Positions 32,366 through 40,772 of a stretch of 64,000 nucleotides of DNA are shown here, piece by piece; positions within the stretch are counted from its first letter, which is position 1, and every line of letters begins with the position of its first letter. The notes under the pieces were generated by a model that saw nothing but the letters and a program-made list of their open reading frames with translations, made no database searches and was not told the origin of the DNA. Source of the DNA: Paracoccaceae bacterium (lineage in GTDB: Bacteria > Pseudomonadota > Alphaproteobacteria > Rhodobacterales > Rhodobacteraceae); assembly GCA_024236495.1 (NCBI GenBank), contig JACKKJ010000003.1, forward strand, positions 124,001-188,000, read 5' to 3'. The translations under genes were made by a program, and so were the position numbers.

Positions 32366-33362
32366 CTTGCCACTCCTCCTGGCCGGGATCCCAGAAGCAG
32401 GCGATGTCGTGGCCCGGTCCGACCATCCGACGCAGCGGGTTCTCGCGGTCGCAGCGCGCCATCGCGTGCAGGCAGCGCCCGCGGAAGGCGCAGGCCGAGG
32501 GTTCCGCCTTCAGGATCGGGGGCTGTCCCTCGATCACATTGAGCTTTGCGGTGCGTTCGCCGCGCACCGATGGCACGGTCTTGAGGAGCGCGCGCGTATA
32601 GGGATGGCGCGGGTTGGCGAAGAGTTCGCCCACCGGCGCCTGTTCGACGACCTGGCCGCCGTACATCACCATGACCCGGTCGGCGATCCCGGCGATCACA
32701 CCAAGGTCGTGGGTGATCCAGACGATCGCCATGCCCAGCTTCTGGCGCAGTTCGCGGACCAGTTCGAGGATCTGCGCCTGGATCGTGACGTCAAGCGCGG
32801 TGGTCGGTTCGTCGGCGATCAGCACCTTGGGGTCGCAGGCCAGCGCGATGGCGATCATCACCCGCTGGCGCATCCCGCCGGAGAACTGGTGGGGATAATC
32901 GTCAAGCCGGCGCGCCGGATCGGGAATGCCGACAAGATCCAGAAGTTCGGCCGCGCGCGCCCGCGCCGCCCGCTTGTCGAGGCCCATGTGCTTGCGCAAG
33001 GGTTCCATCAGCTGAAAACCGATGGTGAAGACCGGATTGAGCGATGTCATCGGGTCCTGGAAGATGAACCCGATGCGCGCGCCGCGCACCGATCGCAGGT
33101 GTTCTTCCGAACAATGCAAAAGGTCCGTGCCGTCGAACATGACGGTTCCCCCGCGGACATCCGCGGGCGGCGAGGGCAGAAGGCCGATCAGCGACATCAT
33201 CGTCACCGATTTGCCCGACCCGCTTTCCCCGACGACGCCCAGAAGTTCACCGGGGCGCAAGTCGAAGCTTACGGAATTGACGGCGTGCACCTCGCCGCCG
33301 CGTGTCCTGAAAACGGTCTTGAGGCCCTTGACGTCAAGGACGGGCTCAGCCCCATCGGGCAT
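32358..33362 (-). CDS. Peptide ABC transporter ATP-binding protein, DppD type
   Basis: 334 aa. Walker A is LGVVGESGSGKSVTMMSL, the signature is QFSGGMRQRVMIAIALACD, and Walker B is VLIADEPTTALDV. The C-terminal extension has CAFRGRCLHAMARCD. The start at 33362 (MPDGAEPVLDVKGLKTVF) has GGGGAG upstream. First gene of the operon, divergent from the ArgE-like gene, so the 218-base interval between them should contain promoters for both. Confidence 0.95.
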   Translation of the reverse strand: MPDGAEPVLDVKGLKTVFRTRGGEVHAVNSVSFDLRPGELLGVVGESGSGKSVTMMSLIGLLPSPPADVRGGTVMFDGTDLLHCSEEHLRSVRGARIGFIFQDPMTSLNPVFTIGFQLMEPLRKHMGLDKRAARARAAELLDLVGIPDPARRLDDYPHQFSGGMRQRVMIAIALACDPKVLIADEPTTALDVTIQAQILELVRELRQKLGMAIVWITHDLGVIAGIADRVMVMYGGQVVEQAPVGELFANPRHPYTRALLKTVPSVRGERTAKLNVIEGQPPILKAEPSACAFRGRCLHAMARCDRENPLRRMVGPGHDIACFWDPGQEEWQDA

Positions 33363-33434
33363 GGAAACTCCCCAGTCGGTTTCTTTTTCATTTTTGCCCC
33401 AGATCTGCGCAGGGGCTTAGGCTTTCGAGTGTTA

Positions 33435-33449
33435 GCGATTTTCCATCGC
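33435..33449. promoter_or_regulatory. Inverted repeat in the divergent interval
   Basis: GCGAT (33435-33439) and ATCGC (33445-33449) around TTTCC, between the peptide ABC operon and the ArgE-like gene. Short and unproven as a regulator site. Confidence 0.25.
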
Positions 33450-33580
33450 CCGGCAACTCACAAAGTGGGCTACATTCCGTAGGGTCACGCGCGGCATTCT
33501 GCAGCGTCCAACCGGCATCTTGACCAGGCTCGTCACCCGCGCCAGTGTGGCGCCGGACGGGCAGGGGTGGAAGGCTTGCA

Positions 33581-34750
33581 ATGGCGGCGGAACTCGAACA
33601 GGCGGCGCGGCGCATCCTTGACCGGCTGGTGTCCTTTCCGACCGTCAGCCGCGACACGAATCTGCCGCTGATCGACTGGGTCGAGGACTATCTGGCGGAT
33701 CTGGGCGTGGCATCGCACCGGGTCTGGAACGCCGACCGCACGAAGGCCAGCCTCTACGCCTCGGTCGGGCCGGATGTCGCGGGCGGGGTCGTCCTGTCGG
33801 GGCATACCGATGTGGTGCCCGTCGACGGGCAGGACTGGTCCTCCGATCCCTGGACGGTGACGGAACGCGACGGGCGGCTTTACGGGCGCGGCACCTGCGA
33901 CATGAAGGGATTCGTCGCGCTGGCCCTGGCGGCGGTTCCCCTGGCGCAGGGATCCGGGGTCCGGCGCCCGCTGCAGATCGCGCTGTCCTATGACGAGGAA
34001 GTCGGCTGCACGGGTTGCATCGGCATGGTCGAGGAGATGGCCGCGCGACTGCCCCGCGCCGCCGCCGTGATCGTCGGCGAACCCTCGCGGATGAAGGTCG
34101 TGACCGGGCACAAGGGCGGTGGGGGCTTTCACGTCCATGTGCGGGGGTTCGAGGTCCACTCCTCGATCATGAACCAGGGCGTCAGCGCGATCATGGAGGC
34201 CGCGCGGCTGATCGGCTGGGCGAACGACCGCAACGCCGAGAACGCGGCGAAGGCGCCCGGGCCGCTTGCCCGGGCCTTCGATCCCCCCTGGACCACCGTG
34301 CATGTCGGCAAGATCGCCGGCGGCACCGCACACAACATCACCGCCGGCGACTGCCGGATGGGTGTCGATTTCCGCGTCGTTCCGGGCGAGGACGTGGAAG
34401 CCTGGCTTGCCGCCTTCGAGGCCGAGGCGTCACGGCTTGATGCCGGGGTAAAGGTCGTCCGTCCCGAGGCGGGCGTGGACCTGCGCCGCTTCTTCACCGT
34501 GCCCGCGCTGGTCCCCGAAACGGATGGCGCGGCCGAGGCGCTGGCGCGGCGGCTGACCGGCGACAACGCGACCCATGTCGTCAGCTACGGGACCGAGGCA
34601 GGGCATTTCCAGAAGAACGGTTATTCCTGTGTCGTCTGCGGTCCGGGCGACATCGCCCAGGCCCACCAGCGCGACGAATACATCGAACTGAGCGAATTCC
34701 GGGCCGGTGCGGCCTTCATGGAAAACATCGTGGCGGAGCTTTGCAAGTGA
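33581..34750 (+). CDS. ArgE-type M20 deacylase (acetylornithine deacetylase-like)
   Basis: 389 aa. An M20 zinc peptidase: VVLSGHTDVVPVDG with the first metal histidine at residue 75, LYGRGTCDMKGFVALAL with the bridging Asp, and the base/metal pair in LSYDEEVGCTG. The dimerisation domain follows (GHKGGGGFHVHVRGFEVHSS). Close in form to acetylornithine deacetylase, but the neighbourhood (peptide transporter, DAO-like oxidase, second M20 gene) suggests a catabolic role on N-acylated amino acids. The start at 33581 (MAAELEQAARRIL) avoids an unrelated extension upstream. Confidence 0.88.
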   Translation: MAAELEQAARRILDRLVSFPTVSRDTNLPLIDWVEDYLADLGVASHRVWNADRTKASLYASVGPDVAGGVVLSGHTDVVPVDGQDWSSDPWTVTERDGRLYGRGTCDMKGFVALALAAVPLAQGSGVRRPLQIALSYDEEVGCTGCIGMVEEMAARLPRAAAVIVGEPSRMKVVTGHKGGGGFHVHVRGFEVHSSIMNQGVSAIMEAARLIGWANDRNAENAAKAPGPLARAFDPPWTTVHVGKIAGGTAHNITAGDCRMGVDFRVVPGEDVEAWLAAFEAEASRLDAGVKVVRPEAGVDLRRFFTVPALVPETDGAAEALARRLTGDNATHVVSYGTEAGHFQKNGYSCVVCGPGDIAQAHQRDEYIELSEFRAGAAFMENIVAELCK

Positions 34751-36090
34751 CCCCTTTCCCGATCGGCCTGCACCTTCCCGCAAGGTTCACCGCCCCCTTG
34801 CCCGCGCGGGCCGATGTCGTCGTCATCGGCGGCGGGATCGCCGGGGTCATGACGGCCTGGTTCCTGGCCAGGGCCGGGCAGTCCGTCGTCCTGTGCGAAA
34901 AGGGCCGGATCGCGGGCGAACAATCGTCGCGCAACTGGGGCTGGGTCAGAAAGCAGGGCAGGGATCCCGCCGAGATCCCGCTTGTCGCCGAGGCGCAGGC
35001 GATCTGGGCGGGGCTCGCCGCCGAGGTCGGGCAGGACCTTGGCTACCGGCAGACCGGCGTCCTTTACATCGCCAACACGGCGAAGGACATCGGCCCGCAC
35101 GAGGACTGGATGGTCCATGCGCGCGCCCACGGGCTCGATACCCGGATGCTGAGCCGGGCGGAGCTTGAGGCGATGGTGCCCAATGCCGCCGGGTGGGTCG
35201 GCGGGCTCTGGACCGCGTCGGACGGGCGGGCGGAACCCTGGGTCGCGGTGCCCGCCATCGCCGCCGCGCTGGCCCAGCGCGGCGTCGCCATCGCCGAGGA
35301 TTGCGCGGTGCGCGCGCTGGACCGGCAGGCGGGGCGCGTCACCGGCGTCGTCACCGAACGCGGTCGGATCGCGGCCGATCATGTCGTGCTGGCGGGGGGC
35401 GCGTGGTCGGGCCTTTTCGCCCGGTCCGAGGGGCTTTACCTGCCGCAGCTCATGGTCCGCGCCAGCGTCTGCGCGACCGAACCCCTGCCCGAGGTCTTTG
35501 CCGGGGCGGCGGCGGACGCCGGTTTCGCCTTCCGCCGTCGCGAGGACGGGGGCTACACCCTGGCCCCGGCGGATTTCCACGAGTTTCTGATCGGGCCGGA
35601 CGCGTTCCGCCACCTGGCGATCTATCGCCCGGGGCTGCGCACGCCGGTCAGGGGCACCCGGTTCCTGCCCGCGGCGCCCCGGGGGTTCCCCGACGCCTGG
35701 TCGACGCCGCGCCGCTGGGCGGCGGATGCGCCCGGCCCGTTCGAGGCGATGCGCGTGCTGAACCCGGCGCCCCACGCGCCCCGCGTCGAACGCCTGCGCG
35801 AGGATTTCGCCCGCGCCTTTCCCGCCCTGGGCAAGCCGCGACTGCGGGCGGCCTGGGCGGGGATGATCGACACCATGCCCGATGTCGTCCCCGTCATCGA
35901 CCATGCCGAAGGGGCGCCGGGCCTGACCATCGTCACCGGCCTGTCGGGCCACGGTTTCGGGATCGGGCCGGCGATCGGCCGGATCGCCGCCGATCTGGTC
36001 CTGGGCCGCGCGCCGGGCCACGATCTGTCGCGGTTCCGCCACGCGCGGTTCACCGACGGATCGAGAATCGAACCCGGCCCGTCGCTCTGA
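34747..36090 (+). CDS. DAO-family FAD-dependent oxidoreductase
   Basis: 447 aa. The FAD-binding Rossmann motif is VVVIGGGIAGVMTAWFLARA (GGGIAG at residues 28-33), followed by AGEQSSRNWGWVRKQGRD, typical of a DAO subgroup that oxidises amino acids or opine-like secondary amines. The C-terminal FAD contact is TIVTGLSGHGFGIGPAIGRI. The start is a GTG at 34747 that overlaps the ArgE-like stop (GTGA), so the two are translationally coupled and probably act on the same compound. Substrate unknown. Confidence 0.88.
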   Translation: MTPFPIGLHLPARFTAPLPARADVVVIGGGIAGVMTAWFLARAGQSVVLCEKGRIAGEQSSRNWGWVRKQGRDPAEIPLVAEAQAIWAGLAAEVGQDLGYRQTGVLYIANTAKDIGPHEDWMVHARAHGLDTRMLSRAELEAMVPNAAGWVGGLWTASDGRAEPWVAVPAIAAALAQRGVAIAEDCAVRALDRQAGRVTGVVTERGRIAADHVVLAGGAWSGLFARSEGLYLPQLMVRASVCATEPLPEVFAGAAADAGFAFRRREDGGYTLAPADFHEFLIGPDAFRHLAIYRPGLRTPVRGTRFLPAAPRGFPDAWSTPRRWAADAPGPFEAMRVLNPAPHAPRVERLREDFARAFPALGKPRLRAAWAGMIDTMPDVVPVIDHAEGAPGLTIVTGLSGHGFGIGPAIGRIAADLVLGRAPGHDLSRFRHARFTDGSRIEPGPSL

Positions 36091-36151
36091 GCCTTGCGGG
36101 CGGCGGCGAAAGTCGCCACCTTCCGGGCAGCAGCGCGAAAGGAAGGATGCC

Positions 36152-37318
36152 ATGCCCGTCAAGAACCGCTTTGCAGAGCTTCTGCCAGAGATCACCGCCT
36201 GGCGGCGGGACTTCCACGAACATCCAGAGCTTCTGTTCGACGTGCATCGCACCGCCGGAAAGGTCGCGGAACTTTTGCGCGGCTTCGGCTGCGACGAGGT
36301 GGTCGAAGGGATCGGTCGGACCGGCGTCGTCGGCGTCATCAAGGGCAAGACCGACAGCGCGGGCCGGGTGATCGGGCTGCGCGCCGACATGGACGCCCTG
36401 CCGATCAAGGAAGCGACGGGCCTGCCCTATGCCTCGAAGACGCCGGGCAAGATGCATGCCTGCGGCCATGACGGCCACACCGCCATGCTGCTCGGTGCCG
36501 CGAAATACCTGGCCGAGACGCGCAACTTCGACGGCACCGCGGTGGTGATCTTCCAACCCGCCGAAGAGGGCGGCGGCGGCGGACGCGAGATGGTGGCGGA
36601 CGGGATGATGGCGCGGTTCGGAATCCAGGAAGTCTATGGCATGCACAACATGCCCGGCATTCCGGTCGGCCAGTTCGCGATCCGGCCCGGCGCGATGATG
36701 GCGGCGGCCGACCAGTTCGACATCCTGGTGACCGGCAAGGGCGGCCATGCCGCCAAGCCGCACGACTGCATCGATACCACCGTCGTCTCCGCCCACATCA
36801 TCCTTGCGCTGCAGACGATCGCGGCGCGCGTGGTCGACCCGCTCAAGCAGGTCGTCGTCTCGGTCTGCACGGTCAAGACCGAAAGCGAGGCGCACAACGT
36901 CATTCCCCAGACCGTGCTGATGCGCGGCACTGTCCGCACCATGGACCCCGCCGTGCAGGACATGGTCGAGGCGCGGATCAAGTCGATCGTCGAGGGAACC
37001 GCGCTGGCCCATGGCGCGACCGCCGAGGTGACCTATATGCGGGGCTACCCGGTGACGATGAACACACCCGACAACACCGATTTCGCCGCCGATGTCGCGC
37101 GGGCGGTGTCGGGGCAGGTCGATACCGATACCGCGCCGCTGATGGGGGCGGAGGATTTCAGCTACATGCTGAACGAACGGCCCGGCGCCTATATCTTCCT
37201 TGGCAACGGCGATACCGCGATGGTCCATCATCCGGCCTACAACTTCGACGACAACGCCATCCCCTTCGGGTCAAGCTGGTATGCCGGTATGGTCGAATCG
37301 CGGATGCCCGCGGCCTGA
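36152..37318 (+). CDS. M20D amidohydrolase (hippurate hydrolase type)
   Basis: 388 aa. Begins ITAWRRDFHEHPELLFDVHR after a short N-terminus. Metal-site motifs are GLRADMDALPI, MHACGHDGHTAMLLGAA and FQPAEEGGGGGREM, and the C-terminal MGAEDFSYML supplies the last ligand region. The family cleaves N-acyl amino acids such as hippurate or IAA conjugates. AAGGAAGG precedes the start. Last gene of a set of three that faces away from the peptide ABC transporter. Confidence 0.92.
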   Translation: MPVKNRFAELLPEITAWRRDFHEHPELLFDVHRTAGKVAELLRGFGCDEVVEGIGRTGVVGVIKGKTDSAGRVIGLRADMDALPIKEATGLPYASKTPGKMHACGHDGHTAMLLGAAKYLAETRNFDGTAVVIFQPAEEGGGGGREMVADGMMARFGIQEVYGMHNMPGIPVGQFAIRPGAMMAAADQFDILVTGKGGHAAKPHDCIDTTVVSAHIILALQTIAARVVDPLKQVVVSVCTVKTESEAHNVIPQTVLMRGTVRTMDPAVQDMVEARIKSIVEGTALAHGATAEVTYMRGYPVTMNTPDNTDFAADVARAVSGQVDTDTAPLMGAEDFSYMLNERPGAYIFLGNGDTAMVHHPAYNFDDNAIPFGSSWYAGMVESRMPAA

Positions 37319-37390
37319 CCCCGAATTTGCCGCATTCTCCGTGCAGGGTGGGGCATCCCGTCCGTCACGGACGCACCGACAGGAGAGGAC

Positions 37391-37804
37391 ATGCGCTTCG
37401 CACTGGCCTTCATGATCGCGCTCGTCGCCGGCAGCGCGGCCACGGCCCAGGATTTCACCATGAAGGTGAACAGCCAGTTCGTCGCCGACGAATTGCGCTG
37501 GAAGGCCCAGGGGCGCTCCTACCGGCTGATGTGGGGGCTGACCTATGTGAAGGGGCAGATCGCCGTCTGCGGCGTCGGCCAGTTCGTCAATCCCAACCTG
37601 CGGCAGAAGACCCTGCAGCAGATGAAGCGCGGCAAGGTGATGCTGGACCGCAAGGCGATCTTGAAGGACATCACCTTCTTCGCGACCATCCCCGAGGGCA
37701 AGCCGCTGAACCGCGCGACGGCCAACTGCCGCCTGACCAGGACGAAGAAACCCAAGGGCGATTTCCTGGTCTATCTTGACGTGCAGGGGCAAAGCCGGTT
37801 CTGA
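37391..37804 (+). CDS. Secreted protein of unknown function, paralogue A
   Basis: 137 aa. The signal peptide (RFALAFMIALVAGSAATAQ) cleaves after ATA near residue 19. The mature part is small, basic and shares a pattern with the next gene: LRWKAQGRSYRLMWGLTYVKG, VCGVGQFVN, DRKAILKDITFFATI, and a Cys late in the protein. Two cysteines per mature protein, at about residues 57 and 116, could form a disulfide. No named family recognised. AGGAGAGG gives a good ribosome-binding site. Confidence 0.75.
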   Translation: MRFALAFMIALVAGSAATAQDFTMKVNSQFVADELRWKAQGRSYRLMWGLTYVKGQIAVCGVGQFVNPNLRQKTLQQMKRGKVMLDRKAILKDITFFATIPEGKPLNRATANCRLTRTKKPKGDFLVYLDVQGQSRF

Positions 37805-37826
37805 GGACGGGATATGTCTTCGGCGC

Positions 37827-37857
37827 TTGATCTATGCGCTGGGTGCGTCTAGATCAA
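37827..37857 (+). promoter_or_regulatory. Inverted repeat TTGATCTA-N15-TAGATCAA
   Basis: Perfect eight-base arms (37827-37834 and 37850-37857) between the two secreted paralogues, followed by an AT-rich stretch ending in a T run. It could be a terminator of paralogue A or a regulator site for paralogue B; sequence alone does not decide. Confidence 0.45.
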
Positions 37858-37882
37858 ATTATTGATTTTTCAGGGGAATAGA

Positions 37883-38305
37883 TTGAGACCTTTGTTCTTT
37901 TCCGCCGCGGCGATTTTTGCGTTCGCCGCGTTTCCAGCCGTCTCGGCGCCCGACTTCAAGATCCCGGTGACCGACCGCTTCTCGCTGGAGGATCTTACCT
38001 GGCAAGGGGAAGGACGTTCCTACGAGTTCTTGTGGGATGTCGCACTCCACAAGGGAACGATCATTGTCTGCGGCGTAGGCCGCTTCGTTTCACCCCACGG
38101 CCGCAGCCAGACCGCTTCCCTGCTGCGCAAGGCGACGGTCTATCTGAACGACAAGGCGATCTTGCGCGACATCACGTTCTTCACGCTGGTCAAGGCCGAC
38201 CAGCCGCTTGAAAAGCAGATGGCGACCTGCCGCGATACCGGGGTGGCGCCGGCCTCCCGGTCCGACAAGGTCAGGCTCGACATTCGGGGCGTCGGGCGGT
38301 TCTAG
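37883..38305 (+). CDS. Secreted protein of unknown function, paralogue B
   Basis: 140 aa. The most likely start is a TTG at 37883, because AGGGGAA lies just before it and the signal peptide (RPLFFSAAAIFAFAAFPAVS) follows directly. The mature part aligns with paralogue A: LTWQGEGRSYEFLWDVALHKG, VCGVGRFVS, NDKAILRDITFFTLV, with both cysteines kept and the end RGVGRF resembling QGQSRF. A tandem duplication that has diverged considerably. Function unknown; presumed periplasmic. Confidence 0.7.
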   Translation: MRPLFFSAAAIFAFAAFPAVSAPDFKIPVTDRFSLEDLTWQGEGRSYEFLWDVALHKGTIIVCGVGRFVSPHGRSQTASLLRKATVYLNDKAILRDITFFTLVKADQPLEKQMATCRDTGVAPASRSDKVRLDIRGVGRF

Positions 38306-38306
38306 C

Positions 38307-38320
38307 GGTGCCAAGGCACC
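38307..38320. terminator. Short hairpin between convergent genes
   Basis: GGTGCC-AA-GGCACC, a perfect palindrome directly after the stop of paralogue B. The two-base loop is tight and there is no T run, so its role is doubtful. Confidence 0.3.
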
Positions 38321-38363
38321 CGTCATGCGGCGCGTGTCACACCCCCCCCACCTTCGCACCAGC

Positions 38364-40697
38364 CTACAGCCTGGACAGCGCCCGATCCATCATCGCAAGC
38401 GCCATGTCGGCATCGGCGGGTTCGAAGACCAGCGGCGGGCGGATCTTGACGACATTGCCCAGGATGCCTTCGGACCCGACCAGAAGCCCCTCGTCGCGCA
38501 GAAGGTTGACGAGCCGCTCCGTCTCTTCCGGCGCGGGCGTCAGGAGCGCGCGGTCGCGCACAAGTTCCATCCCGAAGGCCAGCCCGGCCGAACGCACGTC
38601 GCCGATGATGTCGTGCCGCGCCATCAGCGCCTTCAGCCCGCGATGGAAATGGCGCGCCGTCTCGCCTGCCTTGCGCACCAGGTCGCCATCCTCGATCACG
38701 TCAAGGACCGCGCGGCCCGCCGCCGCCGACACGTTGTTGCCGCCGAAGGTCGAGAAAAAGGCGGTCCGTTCGCAGAAGTGGTCAAGGATCTCGGGCCTTG
38801 TCAGCACGACGCCAAGCGGGTGGCCGTTGCCCGCGGGCTTGCCGATGGTCACGAAGTCGGGCGTCACGCCGTGATGCTGGTAGCCCCAGAAATGCGCGCC
38901 CATCCGCCCGAAGCCCGATTGCACCTCGTCGGCGATGCAGAGCCCGCCCGCCGCGCGCACCTTGTCGAAAAGGGCCGCGACATAGCCCGGCAACGGCGCA
39001 AGGATGCCATTGGTCATGAAGGCGCTGTCGACGATCACGGCGGCGGGCTTCATCCCGTCCCCGGCCAGCGACGCGATGGCGCGGTCGGCATCGTCGGCAT
39101 ATCGCGCGGCGATCTCCGGCGTGCCGTGGCGATGGGGTCCGCGATAGCCGTCGGGCGCCAGAAGGGTGCGCACATGGGCGGGCGTCCGGCCCTGCCGGAT
39201 GGCCGAGGGCGACACGGCGTCGATCGCCTCGGTGATGCCGTGATAGGCGAAGTCCTGACACAGGAACCCGGCGTTGCCGGTCCAGGCGCGCGCCATGCGC
39301 CAGGCGATGTCGTTCGCCTCGGAACCGGAGTTGACGAAGGCGCAGGCGGTCAGCGCGCCCCCGGTCAGCGCGCCAAGGCGTTCGGCATAGTCCAGAACCT
39401 CCTCGCCCAGATAGCGCGTGTTGGTGTTCAGCACGCGCATCTGCCGGTCGATCGCGTTCACGACGCGCGGGTGGCAATGCCCGACGATCGGCACGTTGTT
39501 GTAGCAGTCCAGATAGCGCCGCCCGCCCGCGTCGATCAGAAAGGCGCCTTCGCCCCTCACGATGTGAAGCGGCGGGTCGTAGAAGACATAGGGCCGCGAT
39601 CCCATCACCCTCTTGCGCCGGTCCAGAAGCGAGGCGACGGGTGACCTGCCGGGCGCCCCGGCCGGGCGGGCCGAAAGCCCGCAGGCCCGGCGGAACACCG
39701 CCGTCGCCGCATCGCGCCCAAGGGCGTGCAGGTGGCCAAAGGCGTCGGGTGTGCCGAAGCCGGTGGCGGTCATGTAGGCCTCCGCCTCCGGTTCGTCTGC
39801 GGCGCGGGCGGCGATGATGACCATGGTCGCGGCCTGACGGGCCAGCATCAGGTCGTATAGCAGGCCGATTTCCGCGTCCTCGAAAGGGGTGACGCTGTCG
39901 TAGCCTTCGACCAGCGCCCCCATGACGGGTTCGGCCGCATCCGGCCCGGTGATGAAATCGCCAAGGGCCGAACCCGCGTCGAAGACCAGCGGCGCATGGA
40001 TCATGTCTCCGAAGTCGATGAAGCCCGCGACGGCATTGCCCGGGCCAAGGATCAGGTTGTGGCCATGCACGTCGCCATGGATGGTCTGCGCGCGCAACCG
40101 GGGCAGGGCGGGCATGACCGCCGTCACGAAGTGATCGAGGCAGGCCGCGATATTGTCGCGCGGCAGGCTGTCGGGCAGGCGGCCCGCATGGGCCCTCAGC
40201 GTCTCGGCGGCGCGCAGGTCCCACAAAAGCGGCCGACCGGTCAGCGCCGGATGGGCAAAGCCGCGCAGCGCCCGCCCGAGCCGCGCGATGCCCGCCCCGA
40301 TGCGCCGGTAATCGGCCGCCGCCAGGGGCCGGTCGGCGGCGATGTCCCCCTCCAGGTAGGAGACTGCATAGGCTGTGTGGCGGCGCCCGTCCGCCCCGGT
40401 CACCACGACGCAGTCCGACCCGTCGCGCGTCGGCAGAACCACCGGCACCGGCAGGTCCGGGTCGGCCCGGGCGATATGGCGAAGTGCGGCGATCTGCGCC
40501 GCGACAAGGGCCGGTTCCTCGGCCGCGTTGGCGATCTTCAGCACCCAGCCGCGCCCGTCCGCCGCCCTGAGCAGCATGTTCTGGTCGCGTTCGGAATAAA
40601 GCGGCACCAGCGTGCCCGACAATCCGAAGTGGCGCCCGGCCAGGTCCTCGAATGCGTCGGGCCCAAGGCGCGGCGCGTTGGCCATCAGTTCGGTCAT
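38364..40697 (-). CDS. Fused APH-type kinase / class III PLP enzyme (ammoniophospholyase-like)
   Basis: 777 aa, two domains. Residues about 1-330 form an aminoglycoside-phosphotransferase-type small-molecule kinase: IHGDVHGHNLIL with the catalytic Asp near 210 and FIDFGDMIHAPLVFD as the metal site. Residues about 365-777 form a class III aminotransferase-fold domain with the PLP lysine at 620 in TIGKPAGNGHPLG. That GKPxGNGHP form is the one found in AGXT2L-type phospho-lyases, which eliminate phosphate and ammonia from phosphoethanolamine or phosphohydroxylysine. Kinase and lyase in one chain would phosphorylate an amino alcohol and then split it. Substrate is inference. Neighbours: two GlxA-type regulators. 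Confidence 0.85.
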   Translation of the reverse strand: MTELMANAPRLGPDAFEDLAGRHFGLSGTLVPLYSERDQNMLLRAADGRGWVLKIANAAEEPALVAAQIAALRHIARADPDLPVPVVLPTRDGSDCVVVTGADGRRHTAYAVSYLEGDIAADRPLAAADYRRIGAGIARLGRALRGFAHPALTGRPLLWDLRAAETLRAHAGRLPDSLPRDNIAACLDHFVTAVMPALPRLRAQTIHGDVHGHNLILGPGNAVAGFIDFGDMIHAPLVFDAGSALGDFITGPDAAEPVMGALVEGYDSVTPFEDAEIGLLYDLMLARQAATMVIIAARAADEPEAEAYMTATGFGTPDAFGHLHALGRDAATAVFRRACGLSARPAGAPGRSPVASLLDRRKRVMGSRPYVFYDPPLHIVRGEGAFLIDAGGRRYLDCYNNVPIVGHCHPRVVNAIDRQMRVLNTNTRYLGEEVLDYAERLGALTGGALTACAFVNSGSEANDIAWRMARAWTGNAGFLCQDFAYHGITEAIDAVSPSAIRQGRTPAHVRTLLAPDGYRGPHRHGTPEIAARYADDADRAIASLAGDGMKPAAVIVDSAFMTNGILAPLPGYVAALFDKVRAAGGLCIADEVQSGFGRMGAHFWGYQHHGVTPDFVTIGKPAGNGHPLGVVLTRPEILDHFCERTAFFSTFGGNNVSAAAGRAVLDVIEDGDLVRKAGETARHFHRGLKALMARHDIIGDVRSAGLAFGMELVRDRALLTPAPEETERLVNLLRDEGLLVGSEGILGNVVKIRPPLVFEPADADMALAMMDRALSRL

Positions 40698-40772
40698 CTG
40701 TCCCCCTCCGTCCGTCGCCGGGTCGCGGCGGGGCGACTGTTCACCAGTCCGGGCGGAGTTTCAACAGCGCGC

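Noticed and set aside
37827..37857. TTGATCTA/TAGATCAA repeat as an FNR box
   Set aside because: TTGAT and ATCAA are present, but 21 bases apart instead of four.
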